Positions 12,065 through 23,045 of a stretch of 64,000 bases of DNA are shown here, one piece after another. The DNA is taken from contig JAOVFP010000017.1 in assembly GCA_025738555.1 (NCBI GenBank), forward strand, positions 3,100,001 through 3,164,000. The letters are read 5' to 3'. The notes beneath the pieces were generated by a model. That model was not told the origin of the DNA and searched no databases. It saw only the letters and a list, made by a program, of their open reading frames with translations. This stretch comes from Cyathus striatus. Taxonomy: Eukaryota > Basidiomycota > Agaricomycetes > Agaricales > Nidulariaceae. Every line of letters begins with the position of its first letter. Positions within the stretch are counted from its first letter, which is position 1. The translations under genes and the position numbers were made by a program.

Positions 12065-12458
12065 CTGAAAGTCTTGTAGGGTTTTTTCTTCTTCAGTGGC
12101 TATGAATCCATATGATATCACATATATACATTAAAACTCTCTATTGTGAACATCAATGCTCGGACGACCTTACAAGGTACATATTTTCCTAGCTATTCTA
12201 AGGTCTCTTCCGACGTCTCCCTCTTCTTCTAAGGCTATAATATATTTTGAGCTCGGATTAAAATACGCAGCAGTGAAGAACGGAAGGCCGCCGCCACATA
12301 CCTACATATGACAGAAGTTTCCAATCAGGAAATTACACAAAGCTCGTTACATCCGCCCAGACGTTTAGGTATATGTTGTACATAATTACATCTTTATTCG
12401 ACTTTGAGGTGTGTAAATGATAACATATTTCATTACTACGCCTCCGATTGGACCATAT
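12065..12458. other. CE1-CE2 spacer
   Basis: This holds the CE1 3' untranslated region and AT-rich spacer. No open frame of note and no repeat was seen. Confidence 0.5.
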
Positions 12459-12664
12459 TAAGGTCATATGAGATGAGATTATCATTCTCCAATGCCTACC
12501 GGAGACTATTTCTCCCATGTTCGTTATGCATGTGCCCGAATTCTATATTCGGTAGCTAAAACTCTATAACAGTATTCTGAAGCGAAGCTTCTGAGCTTCT
12601 CGTTACTCAGCTTATGTAGTCTATTAAAGCAGTTCAAACCTTAAGGGTCAAACTGAGCAGGACG
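12459..12664 (+). promoter_or_regulatory. CE2 upstream block shared with CE3 and CE4
   Basis: A block beginning AAGGTCAT and continuing through CAATGCC to ATGCATGTGCCC and a TTCTATATTCGGTA-type segment precedes CE2. Related blocks occur before CE3 (about 16903-16990) and CE4 (about 19154-19245). The best conserved part is CATGTNNTTNATGCANGTGCCC. Its presence at a similar distance from three starts suggests promoter DNA copied along with the genes; function is inferred. Confidence 0.55.
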
Positions 12665-14460
12665 ATGAAAATTTCCACCACCCTTGCGCTCTTCCTCATA
12701 CCTCTAGTTTCAGCAGCTGGAAGTAATGACGGCTTGGTTATAAACACCCAACAAGGACAAGTACAAGGATCCCTTGCCTCATCCACAGTCCGACGGTTCC
12801 TCGGGATCCCATTTGCGACTGCAGGACGATGGGAAGCACCCCAAACTCCCCCGCGTCGAAATGGCGTTTTTCAAGCTGACAAGTTTGGGGACTCTTGTCT
12901 CCAATTCTTTCCGCCTAATAATAGGGAATACGTGATTTTAACAGGTCAGGGGGGGTTGAATGTGACAGAGTCAGAGGACTGTCTCTCTGTCAATATTTGG
13001 TCTCCGAGTGTTAATAGGAAGCAGAAAACCGCGGTGTTGATGTGGGTGTACGGAGGCCATCTTGACTGGGGAACTGTAAGGTTTCGCGCTCCTAAGTATT
13101 TCAGAGGCTAATCAGAAGCTCCACAGAGTAACCTCCCATTGTACACCGGTGAAAACATCGTACGAGACCACGACGACATTACAATCGTCACATTCAACTA
13201 CCGGCTCAACATCTTTGGGCACCCGGTTGCGCCACAATTGATCAATCCCGCACAATCGCAGAACTTCTGCCTCCTCGATGTTCATGCAGCCGTGAAATGG
13301 GTATTCGATAATATAGCCAATTTCGGCGGGGATCCCGAGAGGATCACTTTGTTCGGGCAAAGTGCGGGCGCGTTTGCTACCGATGGGTATGCCTTTGCTC
13401 ATCCGAATGATAATATGGTCAAAGGTAGAGTGTTTTTTACTGTAGTACGAGTCCAAGAGTTCTGACATCGCGTTGTAGGTCTGATAGAGCAATCCGGAAC
13501 GTACGTATCTAAACCGCGAATATGTAAGCTCGTCTTGAAGTTTCCATAGGATGTCGGGTGGTCCAACATTTGAGGTCACCGACCCCCCATTCAATGCTAC
13601 GCCTTGGACAACCACAGCAGTAGCAGTCGGCTGCGGATCAGGTACGCCTACATTCTACATTTAAGACATCACTGAACGCCTTCCAGACGCAACACCCGAA
13701 CAGTTTGCATGCATGAAATCCACCCCAGCTCGCGTGCTTGAAGAAACCATAACAAATAGCAACACCATCTTCGGACTGCACGCAGATGGAATCACTTTCT
13801 TCCCTGACATCACAGAGCGTGTCGCGAATGGAAACTTCTCCCGTATACCAGTCCTAGGTGGCACAACAGAAAACGAACGTGATATCTTCCTCGTCGCGCA
13901 GCAAATTGCTTTCCAGGGGTTCGTGCTCCCGGGAATAACAGAGATGGCTTCAGACGCGGTAACGCAGGGTATGACATGCAATGCGGGTACGACTGCATTG
14001 GGGAGAAGGAAATTTGGTGTGAACACGTGGAGGTATCAGTATCAAGGTCTGCACTGTTTCCCGTTCCAGCAGAGAAATGAAAACTGACAACGAAACAGCG
14101 ATATTCCCGGATTTATCGACTCTCCCCTCTCTACGCGCCTACCATGCCTCTGAAATCCCACTTATCTTCGGCACTGTCACAGTTCCATTTCCCAACATCG
14201 CGCCAACACCCGAAGAACTTGCCTTGTCAAAGTACATTCAATCTGCCTGGGTTGCGTTTGCGCGGGACCCGGTGAACGGGCTAATTGAGTTCGGGTGGCC
14301 TTTGTACGATCCCAGCACACCGACGTTGGTACAGATAGGGAATAGAGCGAATGTTAGTGGGATGACGCTTGGCCTTGGGGGGAGATTAGATGCGACGTGT
14401 CCTATGAGGGATGTGATTATGGATATAGCGAATACGTTAGTTGGGATGTTGCCACCGTAG
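12665..14460 (+). CDS. Secreted type-B carboxylesterase CE2 (His in oxyanion loop)
   Basis: Same architecture as CE1: signal peptide MKISTTLALFLIPLVSAAG, RRFLGIPFATAGRW, EDCLSVNIWSP, nucleophile FGQSAGA, acidic region GGTTENERDIF, and His in AYHASEIP. About six short introns are placed by homology (for example after DWGT, within VK|G and before ATPEQFACMKS), leaving an open frame of about 540 residues. The unusual feature is the oxyanion loop: instead of YGGGF it reads YGGHLDWGT, with the third Gly replaced by His (codon 13058-13060). CE2, CE3 and CE4 are much closer to each other than to CE1. The product is probably extracellular; its substrate is unknown. Confidence 0.87.
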
Positions 14461-14582
14461 ATCTAGAAATAAGGAGTACATCGTGAGAATTTTCAATTTC
14501 ACCTCTGTCTTCAAAATCCTTCTTTCATAATCCCAACATAATCCTTTATTAATAGTCTGTTTTCCTCATAACGTAGCTCAAG

Positions 14583-16690
14583 ATGTCGCAAACCTTCGAA
14601 TCTATTTGTAGTCCTAGTCAGCAATTACTTCAAGATGCTCGCGACGTTACTGAGCGTCATGACTCGAAGACTTGGAGGGAAAATATGTTCAGCAAATTCC
14701 TCTTCATGCTCCTATGACTGGCAAATGGATGTAGCAGAAGCACTAGTCCTCAAAGTGGACACTCTGCATTGCTGGCACAGGAGCAGACAAGACTACATCT
14801 ACTGCGATGCCGCTGTTAGACCCTTCAAGCCGGGCTCTGACTACCTCACCACTCAAGGTCTTGCAAGAGGAACAGGTAAGTTCATGGTCTTTGAATATCG
14901 CATTTACTTATACATCTACTAACTTATCAGGTAGTTAGATTTTTAAAATGGGCATTACAGCGGTAGCTGTTAATAAAAACACATGGAATGCGCAACTCAA
15001 GGCGGTATGCTGAGTATCAACTATATATGGACAACAAACTCACCCTATCGCTCAGAATATTGAAGAAGGCAAGTTTCAAGCACTTCTTACATCACCTGAG
15101 ATGTGCTGCGCAATGAAGAGTTTAGAAGGGTTGTGTGTAGTCGAACATTTACGGTTAATCTCAAGATGGTCGTCATAGAAGATGCTCATTGCATATCGCA
15201 GCGGGAGGGGATTTCCAGACCGACTACAGCCTCCTCTCCAAATTTCGATCGTTCTTTCCTCCCTCCATCCCTTTCTTCGCCAATTCTGCGACGTTACTTC
15301 CTGTCGCTCTTCGCGATGTACAAGCCCAACTTCAGCTGGATTCTCTTCGCACATTTATGGTCAATCTCGGCAATAACAGACCCAATATTGCGCTCTCTGT
15401 TAAGGCGATCAAATCCACCTAAGATTTTCAAGCTGTTATTCCCCTCCTCACACGTGATGGAGTTTTACCAACATCTTCGAACGATCTCATCAAGACGTGT
15501 CTCTTTGTAAACAAGACCTTTCTTGCGCTCGAGCTTCATCGATTTCTTCAAAGTCAATTCCCTGCCTCTCTTGCGTCATCGATCGACATGATTTATTCAG
15601 CTCGCTCGGTTTCGGCAAAGCGTCAGGTGATGAAACAATTTACGAGAGGAGAGATAAAGGTACTTATAGCTACAGAGATCGCTGACATGGTATGTTCAGG
15701 ATTTACTACTATGAAATGGTTTCTGACTGTTTTTATAGGGTGTCAATATTCCGGACATTGAGCAAGTCATACAATTCGGAGTCCCTTCGTCGTTATCTGT
15801 TTGGATCCAACGGGATGGGCGTGCTGGATGCCCTTTTGATATCAGTGCACGCGCTGTTCTTGTCGAAGCCTCAAGACACAAAGTCTCTGGAAAATCAAAA
15901 TATTGTGCTCATGGAAACGAGGACTTCGATATTGGGATGCAATCGGTAAGAAAAGTCGGGGTGGAGCTGCAGCGATGGATAGATGTGAAGCAGTGCTGTC
16001 GAGACTTTCTCGACATGTACTTTAACAATCCACCTGGCCGGCTAGGTGTGTGATGTTCTTTATATATTCATTCTTGTTGATTAATGGTTTGCTAAAGCTG
16101 TTACATATACTTGCTGTGATTACTGTGACGGTATGGCTGAATATTCTTTAAAGAAAATCGGTCTGTAGCTACACCATCTCAAGCAACTTCAACTAGTACT
16201 CACTTCACGCCATCTCATCATGCTAATGTCAATGGAAATCGCCCTATGAATGAGCTATCAGACCCGACCAACTCTATACCCCCAGTATCTATCGTCGTGG
16301 TAACCATCTTAAAGCTGCTCGAGACGCTCTTATATGGCGTTTCAAGATTCAAACGCAAGCTTTATTCCCCCAGTTCTTTCACCGCCCCCGGTATTTTTCC
16401 TGACACTATTCTTTCCGCTCTTGCCTCCCATGCTATGATCACAACCTTGGAGGACTTAGAACGATGTTCTTCATCGTCTTGGACTCGCTGTGCGCCACTA
16501 TGATGATATGGCCGTTTTGCAACAAGTTGACGCTTCCTATTTGGAGCAGCGTGAAGCGAAGAAGCAGCATACTTACATTTCTAATAAAGAACAGAGTAAA
16601 CAACGGAAGGAGGAGGAAGCATGTTTAAAAAAACAGAAGAAGGATGTCAAACTCCGCTTCAAAGGTTCAAGCAAACCTCAGAACTTCTGA
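14583..16690 (+). pseudogene. RecQ-like DEAH-box helicase relic
   Basis: Pieces in all three forward frames make up a RecQ-type helicase: start MSQTFESICSPSQQLLQDA (14583), PYDWQMDVAEALVLK, a degenerate Walker A where IAGTGADKT replaces the usual AGTGAGKT, a DEAH-box relic (IEDAHCISQ, about 15175-15200), then FRPDYSLLSKFR-like sequence, VFVNKTF, motif V/VI-like IATEIADMGVNIPD and IQRDGRAG (about 15665-15830), and a C-terminal CCDYCDG zinc-like motif near 16115. Frameshifts and a lost P-loop Gly show it is inactive. It ends with a Lys-rich tail (KKDVKLRFKGSSKPQNF) at 16690. Such helicases are multicopy in many Agaricomycete genomes. It separates CE2 from CE3. Confidence 0.82.
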
Positions 16691-16744
16691 TTTAAATAAA
16701 AAAGGCCCGCTCTCCCCATCCTCAGGTGCATGTGTAAGAAAAGA

Positions 16745-17043
16745 ATTTTCTAATACGAAGTTTGATAGCTCTTTGTTGGGGCTCCCCTATGCACGCAGCA
16801 AAAAGGGTTCAGTTACTTACGTGCTGTTACATTCGTTCCACGCCGAAGTACATTGAAAGTTCCAACGCACTTCTCTATGACACCGTCACGGGTCGCAATA
16901 AGGTCATGAGACGACAATATTGTACTTCAATGCCCACCAAGGACCTTTTCTCTCATGTTTTTCATGCACGTGCCCAAATTTTGTAATCGCTTAAAGGAGG
17001 TGAGTCGAATTGTACCAAGCCAAAGGTCATCCTTAGCAAGACA
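16745..17043 (+). promoter_or_regulatory. CE3 upstream block shared with CE4
   Basis: From TTCTAATACGAAGTTTGATA (about 16750) to the start codon, this segment aligns with about 19029-19361 before CE4, including a CGCAATAAGGTCAT stretch and ATGCACGTGCCC. It marks CE3 and CE4 as products of a duplication that carried about 290 bp of upstream DNA. Confidence 0.6.
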
Positions 17044-18853
17044 ATGAAGATTCTCGCCTTCCTCGCCTTCCTTCTCGTAGCTCTAGTCTCAGCAGCCGGG
17101 AATCAGGCCGGATTGGTTGTAAATACGCAGCAAGGCCAAGTGGAAGGTACTCTTGCTTTGCCCACAGTCCGACGCTTCCTCGGTATCCCATTCGCCACTG
17201 CAGGTCGATGGGAGGTACCCCAAACTCCCCCGCGTCGTAATGGTGTTTTCCAGGCCAACAAGTTTGGGGATTCATGTCTCCAATTCTTCCCTCCCAATAA
17301 CAAGGAATATGTAATTTTAACCGGACAGGGGGGGTTGAATGTGACAGAATCAGAAGATTGTCTCTCTCTGAACATTTGGTCTCCAAGTGTTAATAGAAAA
17401 CAGAAGACTGCGGTGCTGGTGTGGATATACGGAGGCCATCTAGACTGGGGAACTGTAAGACAAGAAATTCATCGCCAGAGCTGGAGGCTAACATACAGTT
17501 TCAGAGCAACCTCCAAATGTACAATGGCGAAAACATTGTGCGTGACCACGACGATATCACGATTGTCACTTTCAACTACCGACTGAACATCTTTGGACAT
17601 CCAGTTGCACCACAACTGATCAATCCCGCGCAATCGCAGAATTTCTGCCTCCTTGATGTACAAGCAGCCGTAAAGTGGGTTTTCGAAAATATAGCCGATT
17701 TCGGAGGGGATCCCGAGAGGATCTCTTTGTTCGGACAGAGTGCAGGGGCGTTTGCAGCAGATGGGTATGCATTTGCAAACCCAAATGATAATATGGTCAA
17801 GGGCGAGGCGTTTGTCACTGCACAAATCCACGAGTACTGACAATGTGTTGCAGGTTTAATAGAGCAGACTGGCTCGTGAGTACGGAAGAACCAAATGAAG
17901 AGATCCTACCATCTGACGTTCCTTGACATTTCCGACAGGATGTCAGGCGGTCCAACATTCGAGGTCACTGACCCCGCCTTCAATGCTACGCCTTGGACGA
18001 CCACCGCAATAGCAGTTGGCTGTGGAGCAGGTGCGCCATGCGTTCCGCGTTTAGGGTATCACTGAGTACCTACCAGATGCGACTTCCAAACAATTCTCAT
18101 GCATGAAATCTATCCCTGCTCGCATGCTTGAAGACACCCTCGTTAAAACAAACACCATCTTCGGACTCCACGCAGACGGAATAACTTTCTTCCCCGACAT
18201 AGACCAGCGCGTCGCAAACGGAAACTTCTCCCGCATACCAGTACTAGGAGGCACGACGGAGCACGAACAAGACATCTTCCTCGTCGCCCAGCAAATCGTT
18301 TCTCAAGGATTTGTGTTACCAGGAATAACAGAGGCAGCGTCGGATGCGTTGACGCTGGTTACTACTACCTGCAATGCAGGGACGGCTGCGTTAGCCAGGA
18401 TAAAGTTTGGCGTGAAGACGTGGAGGTATCAATATCAAGGTCTGTCCTATCTCTTTTCTTCCAAGAAAAGGAGACTAATCAGAGAGTGAAGGCATATTCC
18501 CAGATATATCAACCCTCCCTTCCCTACGCGCTTACCATGCCTCCGAAATCCCTCTCGTCTTTGGTACAGTCACAGTCCCATTCCCCAATATCCCGCCTTC
18601 GCCCCAGGAGCTTGCCTTGTCAAAGTACATACAGTCTGCCTGGGTTGCATTTGCACGGGATCCGGAGAATGGATTGACAGAGTTCGGGTGGCCTTTATAT
18701 GATCCCAGCACGCCGACTTTAATACAACTGGGGAATAGTGCGAATGTTAGTGGAATGACGCTTGCGATTGGAGAGAGACTAGATGCGACGTGTTCAATGA
18801 GAGATGTGATTACGGATGCAGCAAATATGTTGGTTGGAATGTTGCCATCGTAG
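17044..18853 (+). CDS. Secreted type-B carboxylesterase CE3 (His in oxyanion loop)
   Basis: Signal peptide MKILAFLAFLLVALVSAAG, RRFLGIPFATAGRW, EDCLSLNIWSP, FGGDPERISLFGQSAGA (nucleophile Ser), GGTTEHEQDIF (acid) and AYHASEIP (His). The first intron follows DWGT (gtaaga ... ttcag, 17455-17508) and joins to SNLQMYNGENIVRDHDD. Later introns match those of CE2 and CE4, and all joins examined keep the frame. The oxyanion loop reads YGGHLDWGT, the same Gly-to-His substitution as CE2 (codon 17437-17439). The C-terminus (DVITDAANMLVGMLPS) ends at 18853. Confidence 0.87.
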
Positions 18854-19361
18854 AGTAAAAAGCAGTAACTGTTGTTGGTGTAGCATTTCGGAGGCTTCTT
18901 GAGAATTTGTTGGCCTGTGCAAACCCCGAATATTGCAAACCTTCTTGGAATAGAGCTCTGTGAATGTTGTAGGCGCTGTCTTTGGTTGAGGGGAAGCCCG
19001 CGGGTGTATGTCTGAGGCAGACAACGTTCTAACGCGAAGTTCGAAGACTCTTTACCCTGTGCATGACATTAAGTTACGTACATTCTTTTAACGTTGAAAT
19101 GTCCAAATGATAACAAACATCTCTCCCCACAACACCGTCAGAAGCCGCAATAAGGTCATCTGAGAAGACGCTGCCGTGCTTCAATGCCGATCAATAACAA
19201 TTTCTCTCATGTCTTTCATGCATGTGCCCAAGTTCTATAATCGGTATTTGAAAGCTCTCCAACTATGTTCAAAAGCAAAGCTTTCAAAAATTTAGTTGCT
19301 CAGATTATATATAATCTGTTTAAACATATCAGACCTACCAAGGGTCTACCTGAACAAGACG
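18854..19361 (+). promoter_or_regulatory. CE3-CE4 spacer with shared upstream block
   Basis: The first 170 bases show no feature. From about 19029 the sequence is homologous to the DNA before CE3, and 19203-19245 carries the CATGTCTTTCATGCATGTGCCC motif seen before CE2 and CE3. A frame at 19296 would extend CE4 by 22 residues, but the signal-peptide Met at 19362 matches the paralogues. Confidence 0.55.
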
Positions 19362-21155
19362 ATGAAGATTTCCATCCTCGTCACCTTCCTTCTCATACCT
19401 CTACTTTCAGCAGCCGAGGGTAAAGATGGCCTACTCGTAAACACGCAGCAAGGTCAAGTACAAGGATCTCATACTACCTCGCCAACAGTCCGACAATTCC
19501 TAGGTATCCCATTCGCGACTGCAGGTCGATGGGAGGTACCCCAGGCTCCCCCACGTCGAAATAACATATTTCAAGCTGACAAGTTTGGAGATTCATGTCT
19601 CCAATTCTTCCCTCCCAATAACAGGGAATATGTAATTTTAACCGGACAGGGGGGGTTAAATGTGACAGAGTCAGAGGACTGTCTCTCTCTGAACATTTGG
19701 TCTCCAAGCGTTAATAGAAAACAGAAAACAGCAGTGCTTTTGTGGATATACGGCGGTAGCCTCGACTGGGGAACTGTAAGACAATGAACTCACCACCAGA
19801 GTAAGAGACTGACGGACAGGTACACAGAGCAACCTCCCGATGTACAATGGTGAAAATATCGTACGCGACAACGACGATATCACACTCATCACAATCAATT
19901 ACCGATTGAACATCTTCGGGCACCCTGTTGCACCACAGCTAATCAACCCGGAACATTCACAGAATTTCTGTCTCCTTGATGTACAGGCAGCCGTGAAATG
20001 GGTGTTCGATAATATAGCTAATTTCGGTGGTGACCCCGGGAGGATCACTTTATTCGGACAGAGCGCAGGGGGGTTTGCAGCAGATGGGTATGCATTTGCA
20101 AACCCAAAGGACAATATGGTCAAGGGTGAGGTATTTTTCACTGTACAAGCCTGCAAGTTCTGACAACGCGTTGCAGGTCTGATAGAGCAGTCCGGAAAGT
20201 AAGTAGGTAGCGAAATTGAATATCCTTCGCTTCTTGACGGTGCTTGTAGCATGGCAGGTGGCCCAATATACAACACTTCATTCGATGCAACATCTTGGAC
20301 GACCACGGCTGTAACAGTCGGGTGCGGAGCAGGTGCGCTACCCGCCTCTTCGACCGAGCTCTAGCTAAACGTATACAGATGCGACCCCTGAACAATTTGC
20401 ATGCATGAAATCCATCCCCGCTCGCACGCTCGAGGACACCATATTAAAAGGCGACACCGCTTTTGGGCTTCATGCAGACGGAATTACTTTCTTCACTGAC
20501 TTGGACCAGCGCGTCGCAAGTGGAAACTTTTCCCGCGTACCAGTTCTAGTCGGGACTACGGAACACGAATTTGACATCTTCATCGTCGCCCAGCAAATCG
20601 CTTCCCAGGGGTTTATATTACCAGGAATAACGGAGGCAGCGTCGGATGCAAAGACGCTGGTTATTGGTACCTGCTATACAAGTAATGCTGCGTCGGGGAG
20701 GATAAATTTTGGCGTGAAGACGTGGAGGTATCAATACCAAGGTCTGTCAAATTCCCTTATTGGGGAGAATGGGAAACTGAACATGAAATGAAGGCATATT
20801 CCCAGACATATCAACCCTCCCGTCTCTGCGTGCTTACCACGCCTCTGAAATCCCACTCATCTTCGGCACAGTCACAGTCCCGTTCCCTGACATCGCGCCA
20901 ACGCCCGACGAACTTGCCTTGTCAAAGTATATTCAATCCGCCTGGGTTGCATTTGCACGGGATCCAGAGAACGGGTTGACAGAGTTTGGTTGGCCATTGT
21001 ATGATCCCAGCACACCGACGTTGGTGCAGTTAGGAAATAGTGAGAATCCGAGTGGGATGACGCTGGGACTTGGAGAAAGATTGGATGCAGTCTGTCCTCA
21101 GGAAGATGTGATTACGAACGTAGCGAATACGTTGGTTGGCTTGTTGCCTCCTTAG
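19362..21155 (+). CDS. Secreted type-B carboxylesterase CE4 (Ser in oxyanion loop)
   Basis: Signal peptide MKISILVTFLLIPLLSAAE, RQFLGIPFATAGRW, EDCLSLNIWSP, FGGDPGRITLFGQSAGG (Ser), VGTTEHEFDIF (acid) and AYHASEIP (His). Introns lie at the same places as in CE2 and CE3; the first follows DWGT and joins SNLPMYNGENIVRDNDD. The join after SG|N gives MAGGPIYNTSFDATSW, so this copy differs by small substitutions but stays open. The oxyanion loop is YGGSLDWGT, the third Gly being Ser (codon 19758-19760). The nucleophile is followed by GG where CE2 and CE3 have GA. Confidence 0.87.
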
Positions 21156-22071
21156 GACATGTCAGGGCTGTAATAACTCTTTCCAATACATTGCCCAGAT
21201 TTTTGCCCTCCCCCGTGCTTCTCATTTTACATAGACCTGCAAGGAAGTACATTGTTGAGTCCTTGAGGAAACCGTAGAACATTGAGACTTGTACAGAAAT
21301 AATGGACCGTCATCCTTTAAGCCAGAATAATAAGAACACGAGTTATTAATTTAAACTTTACTTGCCTATGGACAATGTTCCAAACTCCATGTTTAGAAAA
21401 TATTACAATCTATATTGGACTTGAATAGCATGACGACCATATGGCAACGAACTTGAGTTTTATCTGCCGTCCATTGTACATGACATGAAAATGTCTGTTC
21501 GTGAGCACTGAGCACTAGATATTATATTTAGATGCGAAAGCGTCTGGACAATGTCGAGTCCCAGTCCATCCGCTTTGATAGCAGAATTCCCGCAGATCTT
21601 TGTTGACATCCAGAGCACTTGCACGCCTAGAGGTCGATACCTTGCTACCCTCGTACACGGATAGAACGAAAAAGACACGAAGAAACGCGTCGGGGGCACC
21701 TGCACATCGGACGCGCCATCGGTGATCCGAGGTTGACCGGGGCGACATCCGCAGCGGCTCGACCGCAAACGCGTGCGCAAGTCGTCATTGTCCCCTCCCC
21801 GCGTCAAAATCTAATCCGAGAGGCTGATTTCGTAGCCGGGCCTCCAGGCCACTGTTATGTTAGATAATATGGTTCCCTTTCATGCTGCAACTCATTGTCC
21901 CCACCATCATCATCGTTTTGGAAATAGTATAGGTAAAGAGGTTGAGCGTTCTGGTATAAAGCCCTGCTCCACTCTGCAAGTTGGAATATCATCCCCTCAT
22001 CGATACTTGTATTTTATTCAAAAAAACCTTATTTTTTGAATTTGCATTTTCCCCGCTGGGTGTATTAAATC
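21156..22071. other. Intergenic, no gene recognised
   Basis: The CE4 3' region and the promoter side of the next gene. A 115-codon minus-strand frame at 21460-21807 has no recognisable domain and no supporting context. No TIR or tandem repeat was found. Confidence 0.45.
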
Positions 22072-22737
22072 ATGGCGTCTACTTCTTCCTCCACACAACA
22101 AAACGTATGTGCCTTTCTCTTTTGGTTTTTGCCTTGCGCTGACATTTCGATAGCTCCGCTTACCCACCGGGCTCTCTCAGCTGCCTTCGATTACAGCTAT
22201 CATCCGCGAACGGGCGGTCGTGCAATTCGACGAAAACCCTTGTGCGTCCCCTGGGAAGGAGGGAGACGACGACGACGACGACTACACGCTCAGCGCGTAC
22301 GGCGACATTTCGCTGAGCAATGACAGCTTCCTCCCTGGGATGCTGGGGGAACTCACGCCCATCCGGAAGAAGACGAAGACGAAGAAGGTCGTTGATGGGA
22401 GTCCGTTGAAGGTTGTCAATGGGACGCCCAAGCGGCGCGGTAGTGTGAGCTCGCCGTTGAAGTTGGGACAGAAGGGGAGAAAGTCGCCTCCTCCTGTCTT
22501 TTCCAATGGGCTCTTTGACGAGGTGTGTGTTATTTTCTTGCGTGAGATGATTGTAAGCTGACGCGCGGACAGTACCCGCTCCCGCCCCTGCTCCGCAAGA
22601 TCCTGCCTGCGTCGCCCACGAAGGTCAAGCAGAACAACAAAGCGACATTTGAGGACATGATGGAGAAGAGGACGATGGCAGTGATCCACGCGCCACGGGC
22701 ATTGAGGACTGTAAAGATGAATGTGTCTGGTGTATGA
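22072..22737 (+). CDS. Unrecognised small basic/acidic fungal protein
   Basis: Three exons are inferred. Exon 1 encodes MASTSSSTQQN; intron 22105-22152 (gtatgt ... gatag); exon 2 reads LRLPTGLSQLPSITAIIRE, then an acidic run KEGDDDDDDYT, LGELTPIRKKTKTKK and RRGSVSSPLK; intron about 22522-22573 (gtgtgt ... gacag); exon 3 reads YPLPPLLRKILPASP and ends NVSGV. The product is about 205 residues, charged and largely disordered, with no transmembrane segment or catalytic motif. The SPLK and RGSVSSPLK stretches look like kinase-site contexts and the KKTKTKK run like a nuclear signal, but no function can be assigned. Confidence 0.65.
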
Positions 22738-23045
22738 TAGTAATAGTGTATTGTATTGTATGAACACGTGACTGTGGCTTTGTTTCGGCAACGGCAACGT
22801 GCGATTTGAAATGGCGAGGCTGAGCCAGAGCAGCTCAGGAATCAGAATAGTCTCTCTGCGACGTTCATCTCCCCTCGTTGCCATTCCCTCCAGTCCTCCC
22901 TCCCATCCACACATGCTCTTCTAATTCACTCCTTCACACCAGTCAATCCCGTAAGTCATCTCCAGTATCTCTCTTGCCCCACTGAACCTACCCCTCCCCC
23001 AAGCACCCAGTCTCACATCCGCCACCTTCTGTCTCCAGCTCACCA
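22738..23045 (+). promoter_or_regulatory. Spacer with probable 5'UTR intron of next gene
   Basis: A GTAAGT donor near 22951 and a pyrimidine-rich tract ending CTGTCTCCAG at about 23039, just before CTCACCAATGGG, form a plausible intron in the 5' untranslated leader of the gene starting at 23046. The tract is CT-rich, as in many fungal promoters. Confidence 0.4.

Noticed and set aside
13112..13615. 167-codon minus-strand frame
   Set aside because: Antisense to CE2, whose catalytic motifs lie on the plus strand across this interval.
21460..21807. 115-codon minus-strand frame in the CE4 spacer
   Set aside because: No domain, no introns or promoter context; length alone is not convincing.
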